The notes: generated by a model from the sequence alone, not told the origin. Positions 53,222 through 63,395 are shown, counted from the first letter of the stretch. The stretch is DNA of 64,000 bases from Guptibacillus hwajinpoensis (GCF_020171785.1 NZ_JAIVAE010000004.1:62001-126000); one strand, 5' to 3'. Numbers and translations: made by a program.

Positions 53222-53995
53222 TTGGCGTATGTAAAGGTAGACGATCTTGACTTATTTTATGAAGAGAAAGGGAGCGGGCTGCCGCTAATTTTTCTTCATC
53301 CACCGGGGATGGGGCATGTTGTGTTTCATGAACAGGGGAAGCTTGCGGAGCATTTTCGCATCATTGTTTTTGATATGAGAGGTCACGGGAGAAGCGGTTT
53401 AGGTTCAAAGGAATTTTCGATTGCTCTGTTAGCAAATGATTTAAACCTTCTGATGGAGGCACTCAGCATAAAAGAAGCAGTGCTGATTGGCTATTCCAGC
53501 GGAGGAAGTGTCGCTCAGGAATTTGCCATTCAGCATCAAGAAAAAGTAGCCGGACTCCTTTTATGTGGTGGGTTTTCTGAGGTGAGCGATCCATTTCTTC
53601 AAGCTGAATTTCGGGCGGGGAAGGCGCTTGTTCATAAGATGAAGGTGCTTTTTTGGATTCTTGCGAAAGGACATGCGAGAAGCGAGGCAGAATTTAAAAT
53701 GTTACGTTCGTACATCGTTAGCACGAATCCATACCTGCTTGAGAACTTTTACGAAAAAGGACGTCGCTATGTGTGCACGAACAAACTAAGCGCGCTCCAT
53801 ATACCGTTTCTGCACGTAACGGGAGAGCGCGCCTTTTACTTTCATCATTATCAAAAAAAGTATCGAAACTATGTACCGCACTGTCAGCTCGTGCGCGTCT
53901 CGAATGCGTATCATGAGCTACCAACAAAATCGTGGAGAGAGTTAAATCAGATTATTTATCAGTTTGCTACTTCCATTGAATTGAACCGCCGTTAA
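53222..53995 (+). CDS. Alpha/beta hydrolase
   Basis: A 257-residue alpha/beta-hydrolase: oxyanion region FLHPPGMGHVVF, DMRGHGRSG, nucleophile elbow GYSSGGSV (Ser near 92) and a C-terminal YHELP with the likely catalytic His. The cap region is basic and helical. TTG start at 53222 with GAGG upstream. Its 3' end overlaps uvsE on the other strand by 29 bases. Substrate unknown. Confidence 0.8.
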   Translation: MAYVKVDDLDLFYEEKGSGLPLIFLHPPGMGHVVFHEQGKLAEHFRIIVFDMRGHGRSGLGSKEFSIALLANDLNLLMEALSIKEAVLIGYSSGGSVAQEFAIQHQEKVAGLLLCGGFSEVSDPFLQAEFRAGKALVHKMKVLFWILAKGHARSEAEFKMLRSYIVSTNPYLLENFYEKGRRYVCTNKLSALHIPFLHVTGERAFYFHHYQKKYRNYVPHCQLVRVSNAYHELPTKSWRELNQIIYQFATSIELNRR

Positions 53996-54923
53996 GTCGC
54001 TTTACACCGCGAACGGCTGAAAGATCTTCGACAAGCTGGAGAGCTGCGAGATCTTTTTTCTTTGCTTCAATCATAATGTCTGCATCTTCTCCGTGTTCTT
54101 TCAACATGTTAAGAAACGGAATCGCAAACTCACTGTCCACATAATCAGCATGACTGCGATACGCACTCGTTGATTTGGGGGAAGAAAGGTGGAATTTAGG
54201 TCGAATGCTGTGCGATTCCCACGTCTTATACACTCGCTCAAAGAATTGATCAGGCAGGCCATCGCCTGGATTCGCCATATGATGATGGTAGTCGAAAATA
54301 AACGGCACGCCAGTTTGCTCACATGCTTCTAGTGTTTCTTTTGCAGTATAGGTTTTGTCGTCATTTTCAAGCGTTACGTGCGAGCGGACGGCAGTTGGCA
54401 TTTTATCGAAGTTTTTATAAAACCGTTTCAATGTTTCCACTTTATCTCCATAAGCGCCACCAATATGGATATTGACGATTGAACGTGTGTCAAGACCCAT
54501 TGCCTCTAACATGGCGACATGATAATGCAGATCACCAATTGCATTTTCTGTTACGTGTGATTTGGGACTTGTGAAAAGTGTAAATTGATTTGGGTGGAAG
54601 CTTACGCGAAGCTTGTGCTTCTTTACTAGATTTCCGATTTCTTCAAACAGTTCTCGAAAAGGCGTGATATAATCCCAAGTTGCTTCAGGATGCGTTGCAA
54701 GCGGCACGATGGATGAAGACATGCGATAAAGATCAATTTCATGCGCAATATTATAATGAAGCGCTCGAAGCGTACTTTTTAAATTCGTCTCTGTAATCCT
54801 GTGCAGTTTGGCTTCTCGCTCTTCTTTCGGTAGCTTTGACCACGTTGCAAATGTCATTGTTCGCGCGGGGGAAGCTTCGTATAATGCGAGCGCGTTCGAT
54901 ACATAGCCGAATCGAAGTTGCAT
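53967..54923 (-). CDS. uvsE: UV DNA damage endonuclease UvsE
   Basis: UvsE cuts DNA 5' of UV photoproducts. The 318-residue TIM-barrel enzyme has RFGYVSNALALYEASPARTMTF, VSFHPNQFTLFTSPK, IVNIHIGGAYGDK, LENDDKTYTAKETLEACEQTGVPFIFDYHHH and DIMIEAKKKDLA, including the expected metal-binding His, Glu and Asp residues. AAGGAGTC precedes the ATG. Same neighbour as in B. subtilis (ywjD next to ywjE). Confidence 0.94.
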   Translation of the reverse strand: MQLRFGYVSNALALYEASPARTMTFATWSKLPKEEREAKLHRITETNLKSTLRALHYNIAHEIDLYRMSSSIVPLATHPEATWDYITPFRELFEEIGNLVKKHKLRVSFHPNQFTLFTSPKSHVTENAIGDLHYHVAMLEAMGLDTRSIVNIHIGGAYGDKVETLKRFYKNFDKMPTAVRSHVTLENDDKTYTAKETLEACEQTGVPFIFDYHHHMANPGDGLPDQFFERVYKTWESHSIRPKFHLSSPKSTSAYRSHADYVDSEFAIPFLNMLKEHGEDADIMIEAKKKDLAALQLVEDLSAVRGVKRLNGGSIQWK

Positions 54924-55072
54924 GATGAGGTCGACTCCTTTCTTGAAAGGTCTGATCGTTTCATTCCCTTTGACCTTAAGTTAAAACGGAATGTAGCACA
55001 TTTAAGCTTAAGGCTCTTCTCTAATAAGTTGTAGCTTTTCAATCAATTATTGATATTGAATAAAAAACCACA

Positions 55073-55137
55073 TTTCGCTAATTGTAGCGGAAGGAGGCTC
55101 ACCGCCCTCCCCGCGGAAAGCGGGTAGGAGCGGAAAT
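55073..55137. repeat. Dispersed palindromic intergenic repeat (three stem-loops)
   Basis: Three hairpins in a row: CGCT/AGCG around AATTGT, GGAGG/CCTCC (55093-55097 with 55106-55110) and CCCGC/GCGGG around GGAAA (55110-55124); the outer ends TTTCGCT (55073-55079) and AGCGGAAA (55129-55136) also pair. The type resembles REP-like elements scattered between genes of alkaliphilic and related Bacillus. TGTAGCGGAAG recurs inverted at 40721-40731. Confidence 0.65.
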
Positions 55138-55181
55138 TACCACTTATCTAAAAACAACAATATCTACGAAAAGAGCCAAAC

Positions 55182-56360
55182 TTAAAGAAATGGACTAAAA
55201 AGACGTGCGATTGGAGCAAGCATGCGGTTCCCAATCGTTCGATCTTGAAGTCTTTTCAAATCGAGGCGTTCAGACTGAAGCAGGTCCTTTTTAATAACCT
55301 CCTTGATCTCCGTAACAAAGTCAGGAGAGTGTAAAAGGCAATTGATCTCGCCATTAATGTGAAAACTTCGCTGATCAAAATTCGCCGTACCAATATCACA
55401 AAACGTATCATCAATAACCATCACTTTGGCGTGGTAAAACCCGTTCATATATTGATACACTTCACAACCAGCCTGGATCAGTTCGACGAGATAGGGATAA
55501 GATGCTTCTTTTACGAGGGGATGATCAGCGCGCATTGGTAAAATGATTTGCACAGACACGCCGCATTTTAATGCACGTAAAAGACTCGTCTGGACGGTTT
55601 GTCCTGGAATATAGTAGGGTGTCCCAATTTTGATTGATGTGGTTGCTTTATCAATGTAAGAAGCGAATGATTTTTCGATATCACTTCCATTTGTAATATG
55701 AAATGTAAGTGTTTCGGCCCCTTTTTCCAAATCGGCTGAAACAGCTTCAATAGGAGAGGAATGGTTTTCCATCCAATCTTGAACAAATTGATCTTGTAGT
55801 CCTTTTACAGCTTCACCAGTTAACCTAAGGTGGTAGTCGCGCCAATAGCCGAATTTCGGGTCTTTGCCCGCATATTCGTTGCCCACATTAAACCCACCTA
55901 TATAGCCGATCTTTCCGTCAATAACCGTTATCTTCCGATGGTTGCGTTCATTTAAAGAAGTAAAGAGATTCGGAAAAGAAATTTTTCTAGAATAGGAAAA
56001 GTGGATGCCGCATGAGCGCATCTTGGTAATGGTGGATTTCTTTAAGCCATGACTACCTCCGTAGTCTGTAAGTAGGTAAATGAGAACGCCAGAACCAGCT
56101 TTTTTACAAAGATGATCAATCACCTTTTGACCTGTTTCATCATTACGAAAAATGTAAAACATCATCTGGATCTCTTTGCTCGCGCTGTCGATATCGCTAA
56201 GCAGCTGTCGGAAAAAATCATCTCCATCCCCGATGAAAGTGGCATTACCGGTCGTTTCAATCCACGAAGAAGAAGTCTGCTTTCTTTTTTTACTTCCGAA
56301 ATGAAGATCAATAACGATCCATAATATGAGAACAAGGAGAACGAAAAAAAAATACCTCAT
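55182..56360 (-). CDS. clsB: Cardiolipin synthase-type phospholipase D protein (ClsB/YwjE)
   Basis: A 392-residue membrane-anchored PLD-family enzyme. N-terminal membrane helix (about 1-20), then two HKD motifs: NHRKITVIDGKIGYIGG and YHAKVMVIDDTFCDIGTANFDQRS. It would join two phosphatidylglycerols to cardiolipin. Size and place between uvsE and fadF match ywjE. ATG 56360 (GGTGA upstream) is preferred; GTG 56372 is possible. Confidence 0.9.
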   Translation of the reverse strand: MRYFFFVLLVLILWIVIDLHFGSKKRKQTSSSWIETTGNATFIGDGDDFFRQLLSDIDSASKEIQMMFYIFRNDETGQKVIDHLCKKAGSGVLIYLLTDYGGSHGLKKSTITKMRSCGIHFSYSRKISFPNLFTSLNERNHRKITVIDGKIGYIGGFNVGNEYAGKDPKFGYWRDYHLRLTGEAVKGLQDQFVQDWMENHSSPIEAVSADLEKGAETLTFHITNGSDIEKSFASYIDKATTSIKIGTPYYIPGQTVQTSLLRALKCGVSVQIILPMRADHPLVKEASYPYLVELIQAGCEVYQYMNGFYHAKVMVIDDTFCDIGTANFDQRSFHINGEINCLLHSPDFVTEIKEVIKKDLLQSERLDLKRLQDRTIGNRMLAPIARLFSPFL

Positions 56361-56436
56361 GCGTTTCACCACTTTCCACTGCTGATTTGGACATAGTTTG
56401 TCCTAAACTTGAAAAAAGTAAAAAAAAATCTCTGAC

Positions 56437-56469
56437 TGAATGCTCATTCATTTGTTTTTGTGTTATACT
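56437..56469 (+). promoter_or_regulatory. fadF promoter with fatty-acid-regulator-like palindrome
   Basis: TGAATGCTCATTCA (56437-56450) is a 14-base near-palindrome whose halves equal the half-sites of the B. subtilis FadR operator (TGAATGA...TCATTCA) with a shorter centre. A TATACT -10 (56464-56469) lies 13 bases later, so the site covers the -35 region as a repressor site would. Confidence 0.55.
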
Positions 56470-56601
56470 AAAGTCAGAAAATTACTTTCATTCTGACTTA
56501 AAAGCGTTTTCATAAATGGTTTGGACATTCGGGGAGCACCATCGTTCAAGCAACTTAGAAGCGGATAAGAAGGAATGACTCGAAAGGAGAGGTTTGCCAA
56601 C

Positions 56602-58710
56602 ATGGATGTTTTATTGATCGCTAACTGGATTGCTTTCATTCTTGTAACCGCTTACGCACTATTCTTGTTTGGTTATGTTGTTAAGACGCGATACGAATAC
56701 ATTAAGCTTGGAAAGAAAGCAGAATTTGATCATTCCATGAAAGAACGACTAGAAGCGATTCTAGTTAAAGTATTTGGGCAAAAGAAATTACTAAAAGATA
56801 AGAAGAGTGGAACGATCCATGTGATGATGTTCTACGGTTTCCTTCTCGTTCAATTTGGTGCGATCGATATGATTGTGAAAGGTCTATCGCCGGGGTCACA
56901 CCTTCCTCTTGGACCGCTTTATCCAGCGTTTACGTTTTTCCAGGAGCTCGTGACGCTTATGATTTTAACAGCGGTCGTATGGGCATTCTATCGTCGCTAT
57001 ATTGAAGCCATTGCTCGATTGAAAAAAGGCTTTAAAGCAGGACTTGTCCTCTTATTTATCGGTCTTCTTATGATATCCGTCTTATTTGCCGGCGGTATGG
57101 AAATCATTTGGCATGATGCAGGTTACTCGTGGAGCGCACCAGTAGCTTCAGGGATTGCATTCCTGTTCTCCTGGATCAATGAAACAGCAGCGATTGCGCT
57201 ATTCTTCTTTTTCTGGTGGATCCACCTGCTCGTCCTACTTACGTTCATGGTGTATGTACCGCAATCGAAGCATGCTCACTTAATTGCTGGACCAGTGAAC
57301 GTTTTTCTCGGCCGCACGCACAAAGTTGGTCAGCTTTCATCCATTAACTTCGAAGATGAAAGTCAAGAAACATATGGTGTTAATACGATTGAAGATTTTA
57401 ATCAAAAGCAGCTCGTCGATCTGTACGCTTGTGTAGAATGTGGACGCTGTACAAATATGTGTCCAGCAACCGCAACAGGAAAAATTCTTTCCCCGATGGA
57501 TTTAATTGTGAAGCTACGTGATCATCTAACGGAAAAAGGAGCAGCCGTCACATCAAGAACACCTTGGGTTCCAGCGTATGCTTTCTCAAACACAGTTGGA
57601 AATCAAATCGCTTACCAATCCCGTGAACAGCAAGAAACAGCTGCAGCAGCAGAAGGGCTTGTAAGCGGAGATTTAATTGGAAATGTCATTACCGAAGAAG
57701 AAATTTGGGCTTGTACAACGTGCCGTAACTGTGAAGACCAGTGTCCGGTTGAGAATGAGCACGTTGATAAGATCATCGACATGCGCCGTCACCTTGTCTT
57801 AATGGAAGGAAAGATGGATAGCGATGTTCAGCGCGCGATCACAAACATTGAACGTCAGGGCAACCCATGGGGCATTAGCCGTAAAGAACGTGAAAACTGG
57901 CGCGATTTGCGTGACGATATCGTTGTTCCAACAGTAAAAGAAAAAGAAAAAGCAGGCGAAGAGTTCGAATACCTCTTCTGGGTTGGCTCAATGGGCTCTT
58001 ACGACAACCGTAGCCAGAAGATTGCTGCTTCTTTTGCGAAAATCATGAATGAAGCAGGCATTTCATTCGCTATTCTTGGTAACAAAGAAAAGAATTCTGG
58101 TGATACGCCTCGACGTGTAGGAAACGAGTTCTTATTCCAGGACCTGGCGCAGAAAAATATTGAAACGTTCCAGAAGCATAACATTACAAAAATCGTAACG
58201 ATCGATCCTCATGCTTATAACTCTCTTAAAAATGAGTATCCAGAGTTTGGGCTTGAAGCAGAGGTTTATCACCATACCGAATTATTATATGACTGGATTA
58301 AAGAAGGAAAACTGAAGCCGAAGCACGAAGTAAACGAGAGAATCACCTATCATGATTCCTGTTACCTCGGCCGTTACAACGAAGTGTACGATCCCCCACG
58401 TGAAATTCTTCGCAGTATTCCAGGCGTTGAAGTGATCGAGATGGACCGCAATCGCGAAAACGGCATGTGCTGTGGCGCAGGTGGCGGTTTGATGTGGACA
58501 GAAGAAGACACAGGATCTCGTATTAACGTTACGAGAACCGAGCAGGCATTAAGTGTGAAACCTTCCGTTATCGGAAGCGCATGTCCATATTGCTTAACGA
58601 TGATGAGTGATGGGACGAAAGCGAAAGAAGTAGAAGAAGAAGTAGCAACGCTTGATATCGTCGAGATTTTAGAACGCTCGATTGTTCAAAAGGAAGCCGT
58701 TCTGCAATAG
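56602..58710 (+). CDS. fadF: FadF, membrane iron-sulfur electron-transfer protein of fatty-acid oxidation
   Basis: FadF (YwjF) is thought to move electrons from ETF to menaquinone. The 702-residue product has about five to six N-terminal membrane helices (to about 240), two 4Fe-4S motifs [12 protein letters not shown] (from about 277) and [12 protein letters not shown] (from about 371), and CCG-type cysteine regions ([19 protein letters not shown] near 624; SACPYC). ATG 56602 follows AAAGGAGAGG; an in-frame start at 56575 is less likely. It heads the beta-oxidation cluster. Confidence 0.93.
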   Translation: MDVLLIANWIAFILVTAYALFLFGYVVKTRYEYIKLGKKAEFDHSMKERLEAILVKVFGQKKLLKDKKSGTIHVMMFYGFLLVQFGAIDMIVKGLSPGSHLPLGPLYPAFTFFQELVTLMILTAVVWAFYRRYIEAIARLKKGFKAGLVLLFIGLLMISVLFAGGMEIIWHDAGYSWSAPVASGIAFLFSWINETAAIALFFFFWWIHLLVLLTFMVYVPQSKHAHLIAGPVNVFLGRTHKVGQLSSINFEDESQETYGVNTIEDFNQKQLVDLYACVECGRCTNMCPATATGKILSPMDLIVKLRDHLTEKGAAVTSRTPWVPAYAFSNTVGNQIAYQSREQQETAAAAEGLVSGDLIGNVITEEEIWACTTCRNCEDQCPVENEHVDKIIDMRRHLVLMEGKMDSDVQRAITNIERQGNPWGISRKERENWRDLRDDIVVPTVKEKEKAGEEFEYLFWVGSMGSYDNRSQKIAASFAKIMNEAGISFAILGNKEKNSGDTPRRVGNEFLFQDLAQKNIETFQKHNITKIVTIDPHAYNSLKNEYPEFGLEAEVYHHTELLYDWIKEGKLKPKHEVNERITYHDSCYLGRYNEVYDPPREILRSIPGVEVIEMDRNRENGMCCGAGGGLMWTEEDTGSRINVTRTEQALSVKPSVIGSACPYCLTMMSDGTKAKEVEEEVATLDIVEILERSIVQKEAVLQ

Positions 58711-58784
58711 ACTGTTTGGCAAAGGGTTAGCTTATGCTGTTACGACCGGCATGAGCTCTTTCCTTTGTTACTTTGTCGGTAAGG

Positions 58785-58798
58785 TGAGCGAGCGTTCA
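58785..58798 (+). promoter_or_regulatory. Second regulator-like palindrome before the thiolase gene
   Basis: TGAGCGAGCGTTCA has the same 14-base TGA-N2-G-N2-C-N-TTCA frame as the site at fadF. It lies in the 142-base fadF-thiolase gap, 55 bases before the GTG start. A TetR-type FadR-like regulator is inferred. Confidence 0.4.
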
Positions 58799-58852
58799 GT
58801 CGCATTTTATGCAATAATGATAGCGTTTTCAAAAAAGAGAGGAGAGGTTTTT

Positions 58853-60031
58853 GTGGGCAAAACGGTCATCGTTAGTGGCGTAAGAACGCCATTTGGAAAA
58901 TTTGGAGGGGCTTTAAAATCAGTTGAAGCATCTAAACTTGGGGGAACAGCGATCAAAGAAGCGTTAGTTCGCGCTGGAGTTGAGCCTGGAGATGTTGATG
59001 AAGTGATCATGGGATCGGTGCTTCAAGGTGGGCAGGGTCAAATACCATCACGACAGGCTGCACGCCACGCGGGCATTCCGTGGGAAGTGAAAACAGAAAC
59101 GATTAACAAAGTGTGCGCCTCTGGTCTTCGTAGCGTCACGCTCGCCGATCAGATCATTCGCTCTGGCGATGAAGAAGTAATCGTTGCGGGTGGGATGGAA
59201 TCGATGAGCAATGCGCCATACATCATGAAGGATGCGCGCTGGGGTATGCGAATGGGCGACAAACAAGTGGTTGATCTTATGGTTCATGATGGCTTAACGT
59301 GCTCCTTTGACGGCTGTCATATGGGCGTTTATGGAAATACGACTGCTGAAGAATATGAAATTTCGAGAGAAGAGCAGGATCGCTGGGCGACAAGAAGTCA
59401 GGAGCGAGCAGTAAAGGCGATGGAAGCTGGGATTTTTGCTGAAGAAATTATCCCTGTTGAAGTGCCGCAGCGAAAGGGAGATCCACTTGTCGTTGAACAT
59501 GATGAAGCGCCAAGAAAAGGCACAACGGAAGAGCAGCTCGCGAAACTAAAGCCTGTTTTCGGTGCTGATGGAACAATCACTGCGGGGAATGCACCTGGTG
59601 TAAATGATGGCGCAGGAGCGCTTGTCCTAATGTCGGAAGAACGCGCTTCGAAAGAAGGAAAAGAAGTGATGGCAACGATTCTTGCGCATACGGCCATTGC
59701 AGTTGAAGCAAAGGATTTCCCAAAGACGCCGGGTCTTGTGATCAATGAACTTTTAAAGAAAACAGGGAAGTCACTTGAGGAAATTGACCTATTTGAAATC
59801 AATGAAGCATTCGCGGCGGTTGCATTAACAAGCGGAAAAATTGCTTCTCTTGATGAGGAAAAAGTGAATGTACACGGGGGTGCAGTGGCACTTGGACATC
59901 CAATTGGCGCAAGCGGTGCACGTATTTTAATAACACTCATTCATGAATTGAAGCGACGCGGTGGCGGCATCGGAATAGCAGCGATCTGCAGCGGCGGTGG
60001 TCAAGGCGACGCGATTATGGTTCAGGTATAG
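58853..60031 (+). CDS. mmgA: Acetyl-CoA C-acetyltransferase (MmgA-like thiolase)
   Basis: A 392-residue thiolase: [17 protein letters not shown], nucleophile Cys88 in [57 protein letters not shown] with the His and [11 protein letters not shown] with the second Cys. It catalyses the last step of beta-oxidation or acetoacetyl-CoA formation. GTG 58853 with GGAGAGG upstream is the start. B. subtilis mmgA heads the mother-cell methylcitrate operon; here it is next to fadF. Confidence 0.93.
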   Translation: MGKTVIVSGVRTPFGKFGGALKSVEASKLGGTAIKEALVRAGVEPGDVDEVIMGSVLQGGQGQIPSRQAARHAGIPWEVKTETINKVCASGLRSVTLADQIIRSGDEEVIVAGGMESMSNAPYIMKDARWGMRMGDKQVVDLMVHDGLTCSFDGCHMGVYGNTTAEEYEISREEQDRWATRSQERAVKAMEAGIFAEEIIPVEVPQRKGDPLVVEHDEAPRKGTTEEQLAKLKPVFGADGTITAGNAPGVNDGAGALVLMSEERASKEGKEVMATILAHTAIAVEAKDFPKTPGLVINELLKKTGKSLEEIDLFEINEAFAAVALTSGKIASLDEEKVNVHGGAVALGHPIGASGARILITLIHELKRRGGGIGIAAICSGGGQGDAIMVQV

Positions 60032-60045
60032 AAGGGGGCATGACA

Positions 60046-60900
60046 ATGGAAATCAAAACAATTATGGTGATTGGTGCTGGACAAATGGGATCAGGGATTG
60101 CACAGGTGTGTGCAGCGTCAGGCTATATCGTGTACTTAAATGATTTAAAGCAGGAGTTTATCGATAAAGGACTTGCAGGAATTGAGAAAAACCTCTCAAA
60201 GCAAGTTTCCAAAGAGCGGATTACACAGGACGATTTGAACGGAACGATGGAGCGTTTGAAACCAACAACAGATCTGCAGGATGCAAAGCACGTTGACATC
60301 GTCATTGAAGCCGCAGTTGAAAACATGGAAGTAAAGGGAAACCTTTTTGCGCGCCTGGATGAAATTGCCGAGGAACATACAATCCTTGCAACAAATACCT
60401 CTTCCCTTCCAATTACGGAAATTGCGGCAGCGACAAAGCGCCCTGAGAAAGTAATCGGCATGCATTTTATGAACCCGGTACCTGTCATGAAGCTTGTTGA
60501 AATTATTCGGGGCTTAGCGACAACGGATGAAAGCTATCAAGCGGTTGAAAAGCTGGCAGTGGATCTTGGAAAAACAGCGGTGGAAGTAAATGATTTTCCT
60601 GGATTTGTGTCGAATCGAATTTTGATGCCAATGATCAATGAAGCGATCTATACCGTTTATGAAGGTGTGGCGTCTCCTGAAGATATCGATAGCGTCATGA
60701 AGCTCGGCATGAATCATCCGATGGGACCACTAACGCTCGCTGATTTTATTGGGCTTGATACGTGTTTGTACATTATGGAAACGCTTCAAGAAGGATTTGG
60801 CGATGACAAATATCGCCCATGTCCGCTTCTGCGAAAGTATGTAAAAGCCGGCTGGCTCGGACGTAAGACAGGAAGAGGCTTCTACCAATACCAGGTTTAA
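60046..60900 (+). CDS. mmgB: 3-hydroxybutyryl-CoA dehydrogenase (MmgB-like)
   Basis: A 284-residue 3-hydroxyacyl-CoA dehydrogenase: [29 protein letters not shown] (NAD site), [44 protein letters not shown] with catalytic His, and [25 protein letters not shown] 60046 has AAGGGGG at the right distance; ATG 60040 is too close. Confidence 0.94.
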   Translation: MEIKTIMVIGAGQMGSGIAQVCAASGYIVYLNDLKQEFIDKGLAGIEKNLSKQVSKERITQDDLNGTMERLKPTTDLQDAKHVDIVIEAAVENMEVKGNLFARLDEIAEEHTILATNTSSLPITEIAAATKRPEKVIGMHFMNPVPVMKLVEIIRGLATTDESYQAVEKLAVDLGKTAVEVNDFPGFVSNRILMPMINEAIYTVYEGVASPEDIDSVMKLGMNHPMGPLTLADFIGLDTCLYIMETLQEGFGDDKYRPCPLLRKYVKAGWLGRKTGRGFYQYQV

Positions 60901-60920
60901 CACCACGAGGAGGAACGAGC

Positions 60921-62063
60921 ATGGAGCTTGTATTTACGGAAGAGCAGAAGATGATGCAGAAAATGGTGCGGGACTTTGCGGAAAAAGAAATCGCCCCAAT
61001 CGTTGAGGAAATGGAAGAGACGGATCGCTTTCCACGCGAAGTGATCAAACGAATGGGCGAGCTCGGTTTAATGGGCATCCCGATTCCAGAAGCCTACGGT
61101 GGAGCGGAAATGGACTATTCGTCTTATATTATTGCGATTCATGAGCTCTCAAAAGTAAGCGCCACGGTTGGCGTAATTCTATCGGTTCATACGTCCGTTG
61201 GGACACTACCGATCCTAGCGTTTGGAACAGAAGAACAGAAAAAACGCTACATTCCGAAGCTTGCGACTGGTGAATACCTTGGTGCGTTCGCACTGACGGA
61301 ACCGAGTTCAGGTTCAGACGCAAGCAGCATGAAAACGCGCGCTGTAAGAGACGGAGATCATTACATTTTGAACGGCTCGAAAATCTTCATTACAAATGGT
61401 GGAGAAGCAGATACGTACGTCGCCTTCGCTAGAACGAATCCGGATGAAAAAGGAAGCAAAGGCGTAACCGCATTTATCATTGAGCGCGACATGCCTGGCT
61501 TTAGCGTTGGAAAGAAAGAGAAGAAAATGGGGCTACACGGCTCGAATACAGTGGAAATCATTTTCGAGAACTGCCGTGTACCTGTTGAAAATCGTCTTGG
61601 CGAAGAAGGGCAGGGCTTTAAAATTGCGATGGCGAATCTTGAAAGCGGTCGCATTGGAATTGCGGCTCAGTCACTTGGCATAGCGGAAGCCGCGCTAAAC
61701 TATGCGACAGCTTACGCAAAAGAGCGTCATCAGTTTGGGAAGCCGATTGGGCAGCATCAGGGGCTTGGTTTTAAGCTTGCGGATATGGCAACAGAAGTAG
61801 AGGCGGCAAAACTCCTAACCTATCGTGCAGCTGACCTGAAAAACCACGGAATCCCATGCATGCAGGAAGTCTCGATGGCAAAGCTCTTTGCATCGAAAGC
61901 TGCCGTGAAAGCTTCGATTGAAGCGGTTCAAGTATACGGAGGTTACGGCTACACGAAAGATTATCCAGTAGAACGCCTCTTCCGCGATGCAAAAGTATGC
62001 GAAATCTATGAAGGAACGAGCGAAATCCAGAAAATCGTCATAAGTCGGAACCTGATGAAATAA
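60921..62063 (+). CDS. mmgC: Acyl-CoA dehydrogenase (MmgC-like)
   Basis: A 380-residue FAD enzyme of the short-chain type: [54 protein letters not shown] and the catalytic base Glu in CEIYEGTSEIQKIVISRNLMK. It would oxidise acyl-CoA and pass electrons to ETF and then FadF. AGGAGGAACG precedes the ATG. It is paralogous to the gene at 62245. Confidence 0.93.
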   Translation: MELVFTEEQKMMQKMVRDFAEKEIAPIVEEMEETDRFPREVIKRMGELGLMGIPIPEAYGGAEMDYSSYIIAIHELSKVSATVGVILSVHTSVGTLPILAFGTEEQKKRYIPKLATGEYLGAFALTEPSSGSDASSMKTRAVRDGDHYILNGSKIFITNGGEADTYVAFARTNPDEKGSKGVTAFIIERDMPGFSVGKKEKKMGLHGSNTVEIIFENCRVPVENRLGEEGQGFKIAMANLESGRIGIAAQSLGIAEAALNYATAYAKERHQFGKPIGQHQGLGFKLADMATEVEAAKLLTYRAADLKNHGIPCMQEVSMAKLFASKAAVKASIEAVQVYGGYGYTKDYPVERLFRDAKVCEIYEGTSEIQKIVISRNLMK

Positions 62064-62068
62064 AGAAA

Positions 62069-62102
62069 AGCTGCAGTGACCGAGGGTCTGGTCACTGCAG
62101 CT
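62069..62102 (+). terminator. Stable hairpin between the two acyl-CoA dehydrogenase genes
   Basis: AGCTGCAGTGACC pairs perfectly with GGTCACTGCAGCT around an 8-base loop. No T-run follows (AGATCAG), so it may attenuate, protect or process the mRNA rather than end it. Confidence 0.55.
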
Positions 62103-62130
62103 AGATCAGAAAAGCCGGTGATACCCGTTT

Positions 62131-62220
62131 TATTGGCCAAAAACCAATTATATTGGCCAAACTTCATTTTTATTGGCCAAATTCGAGATATATTGTCCAA
62201 AACCAACTTTTATTGTCCAA
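62131..62220. repeat. Five-unit, 20-bp-phased TATTGGCCAA array
   Basis: Units start at 62131, 62151, 62171, 62191 and 62211: three TATTGGCCAA then two TATTGTCCAA, each followed by 10 unrelated bases. The core TTGGCCAA is a perfect palindrome. The array ends 10 bases before the AAGGAG of the next gene. Phase is exact, about two helical turns. Same phase and unit occur at 33701-33730. Confidence 0.9.
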
Positions 62221-62244
62221 ACCACCAAAAAGGAGAGAAACAGG

Positions 62245-63387
62245 ATGAACTTTCAACTATCAGAAGAACATGAAATGCTACGGAAAATGGTGCGCGACTT
62301 TGCGAGGAAAGAAGTTGAGCCAACTGCAGCAGAGCGTGATGAAGAGGAGCGCTTTGATCGCAAGCTTTTTGATCAAATGGCGGAACTTGGCTTAACGGGG
62401 ATTCCGTGGTCAGAAGAGTACGGCGGTATTGGCTCCGATTATTTAAGCTACGTGATTGCGGTGGAAGAACTTTCGCGCGTATGTGCCTCTACTGGGGTAA
62501 CATTATCCGCTCATACCTCTCTAGCTGGTTGGCCACTTAATGCTTTTGGTACGGAAGAACAGAAGCAAAAGTTCCTACGTCCGATGGCGGAAGGGAAGCT
62601 AATGGGGGCTTACGGCTTAACGGAGCCTGGATCAGGTTCTGACGCTGGTGGAATGAAAACGACTGCGAAGCTTGATGGCGATCACTACATTTTAAATGGA
62701 TCAAAGATTTTCATTACAAACGGTGGTGAAGCGGAGATCTACATCGTGTTTGCTCAAACGGATAAAGAAAAGCGTCACAAAGGAATTACGGCCTTTATCG
62801 TTGAGAAAGGAACGCCAGGTTTCTCTATGGGTAAGAAAGAGAAAAAGCTCGGGATTCGTTCTTCACCTACATTAGAAATTATTTTTGAAGATTGCCGTGT
62901 ACCTGTTGAGAATCGTCTTGGCGACGAAGGGCAAGGCTTTAAGATTGCCATGAAGACGCTTGATGGTGGACGTAACGGGATTGCTGCTCAAGCTGTTGGA
63001 ATCGCGCAGGGGGCACTAGATGCGGCTACGGCGTATGCGAAAGAGCGCAAGCAGTTTGGTAAGCCGATTGGTGAGAATCAAGGCATTGGCTTTAAGCTAG
63101 CCGATATGGCTACAAAGATTGAAGCAGCTCGACTATTAACTTATCAGGCAGCATGGAAAGAAAGTCAGGGTCTGCCGTATGGTAAAGAATCGGCGATGTC
63201 TAAGCTATATGCCGGCGATATTTCAATGGAAGTGACGACAGAAGCGGTGCAAGTCTTTGGTGGCTATGGCTATACGAAGGATTATCCGGTTGAGCGCTAC
63301 ATGCGTGATGCGAAAATTACGCAAATCTATGAAGGTACAAATGAAATTCAGCGTCTTGTTATTTCAAGAATGCTGATGGCTGATTAA
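62245..63387 (+). CDS. acdA: Second acyl-CoA dehydrogenase
   Basis: A 380-residue acyl-CoA dehydrogenase closely like its neighbour: [54 protein letters not shown] and catalytic Glu in [22 protein letters not shown]. The 181-base gap before it holds a hairpin and the phased repeat array. ATG 62245 with AAGGAG upstream is the start; the in-frame ATG at 62173 lies inside the array and is rejected. Chain-length preference unknown. Confidence 0.93.
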   Translation: MNFQLSEEHEMLRKMVRDFARKEVEPTAAERDEEERFDRKLFDQMAELGLTGIPWSEEYGGIGSDYLSYVIAVEELSRVCASTGVTLSAHTSLAGWPLNAFGTEEQKQKFLRPMAEGKLMGAYGLTEPGSGSDAGGMKTTAKLDGDHYILNGSKIFITNGGEAEIYIVFAQTDKEKRHKGITAFIVEKGTPGFSMGKKEKKLGIRSSPTLEIIFEDCRVPVENRLGDEGQGFKIAMKTLDGGRNGIAAQAVGIAQGALDAATAYAKERKQFGKPIGENQGIGFKLADMATKIEAARLLTYQAAWKESQGLPYGKESAMSKLYAGDISMEVTTEAVQVFGGYGYTKDYPVERYMRDAKITQIYEGTNEIQRLVISRMLMAD

Positions 63388-63395
63388 GAAGCGCC

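Noticed and set aside
62131-62220. CRISPR-like look of the TATTGG array
   Set aside because: Repeats and spacers are only 10 bases each, the last two repeats vary, and no cas genes are near. It does not fit any CRISPR type.
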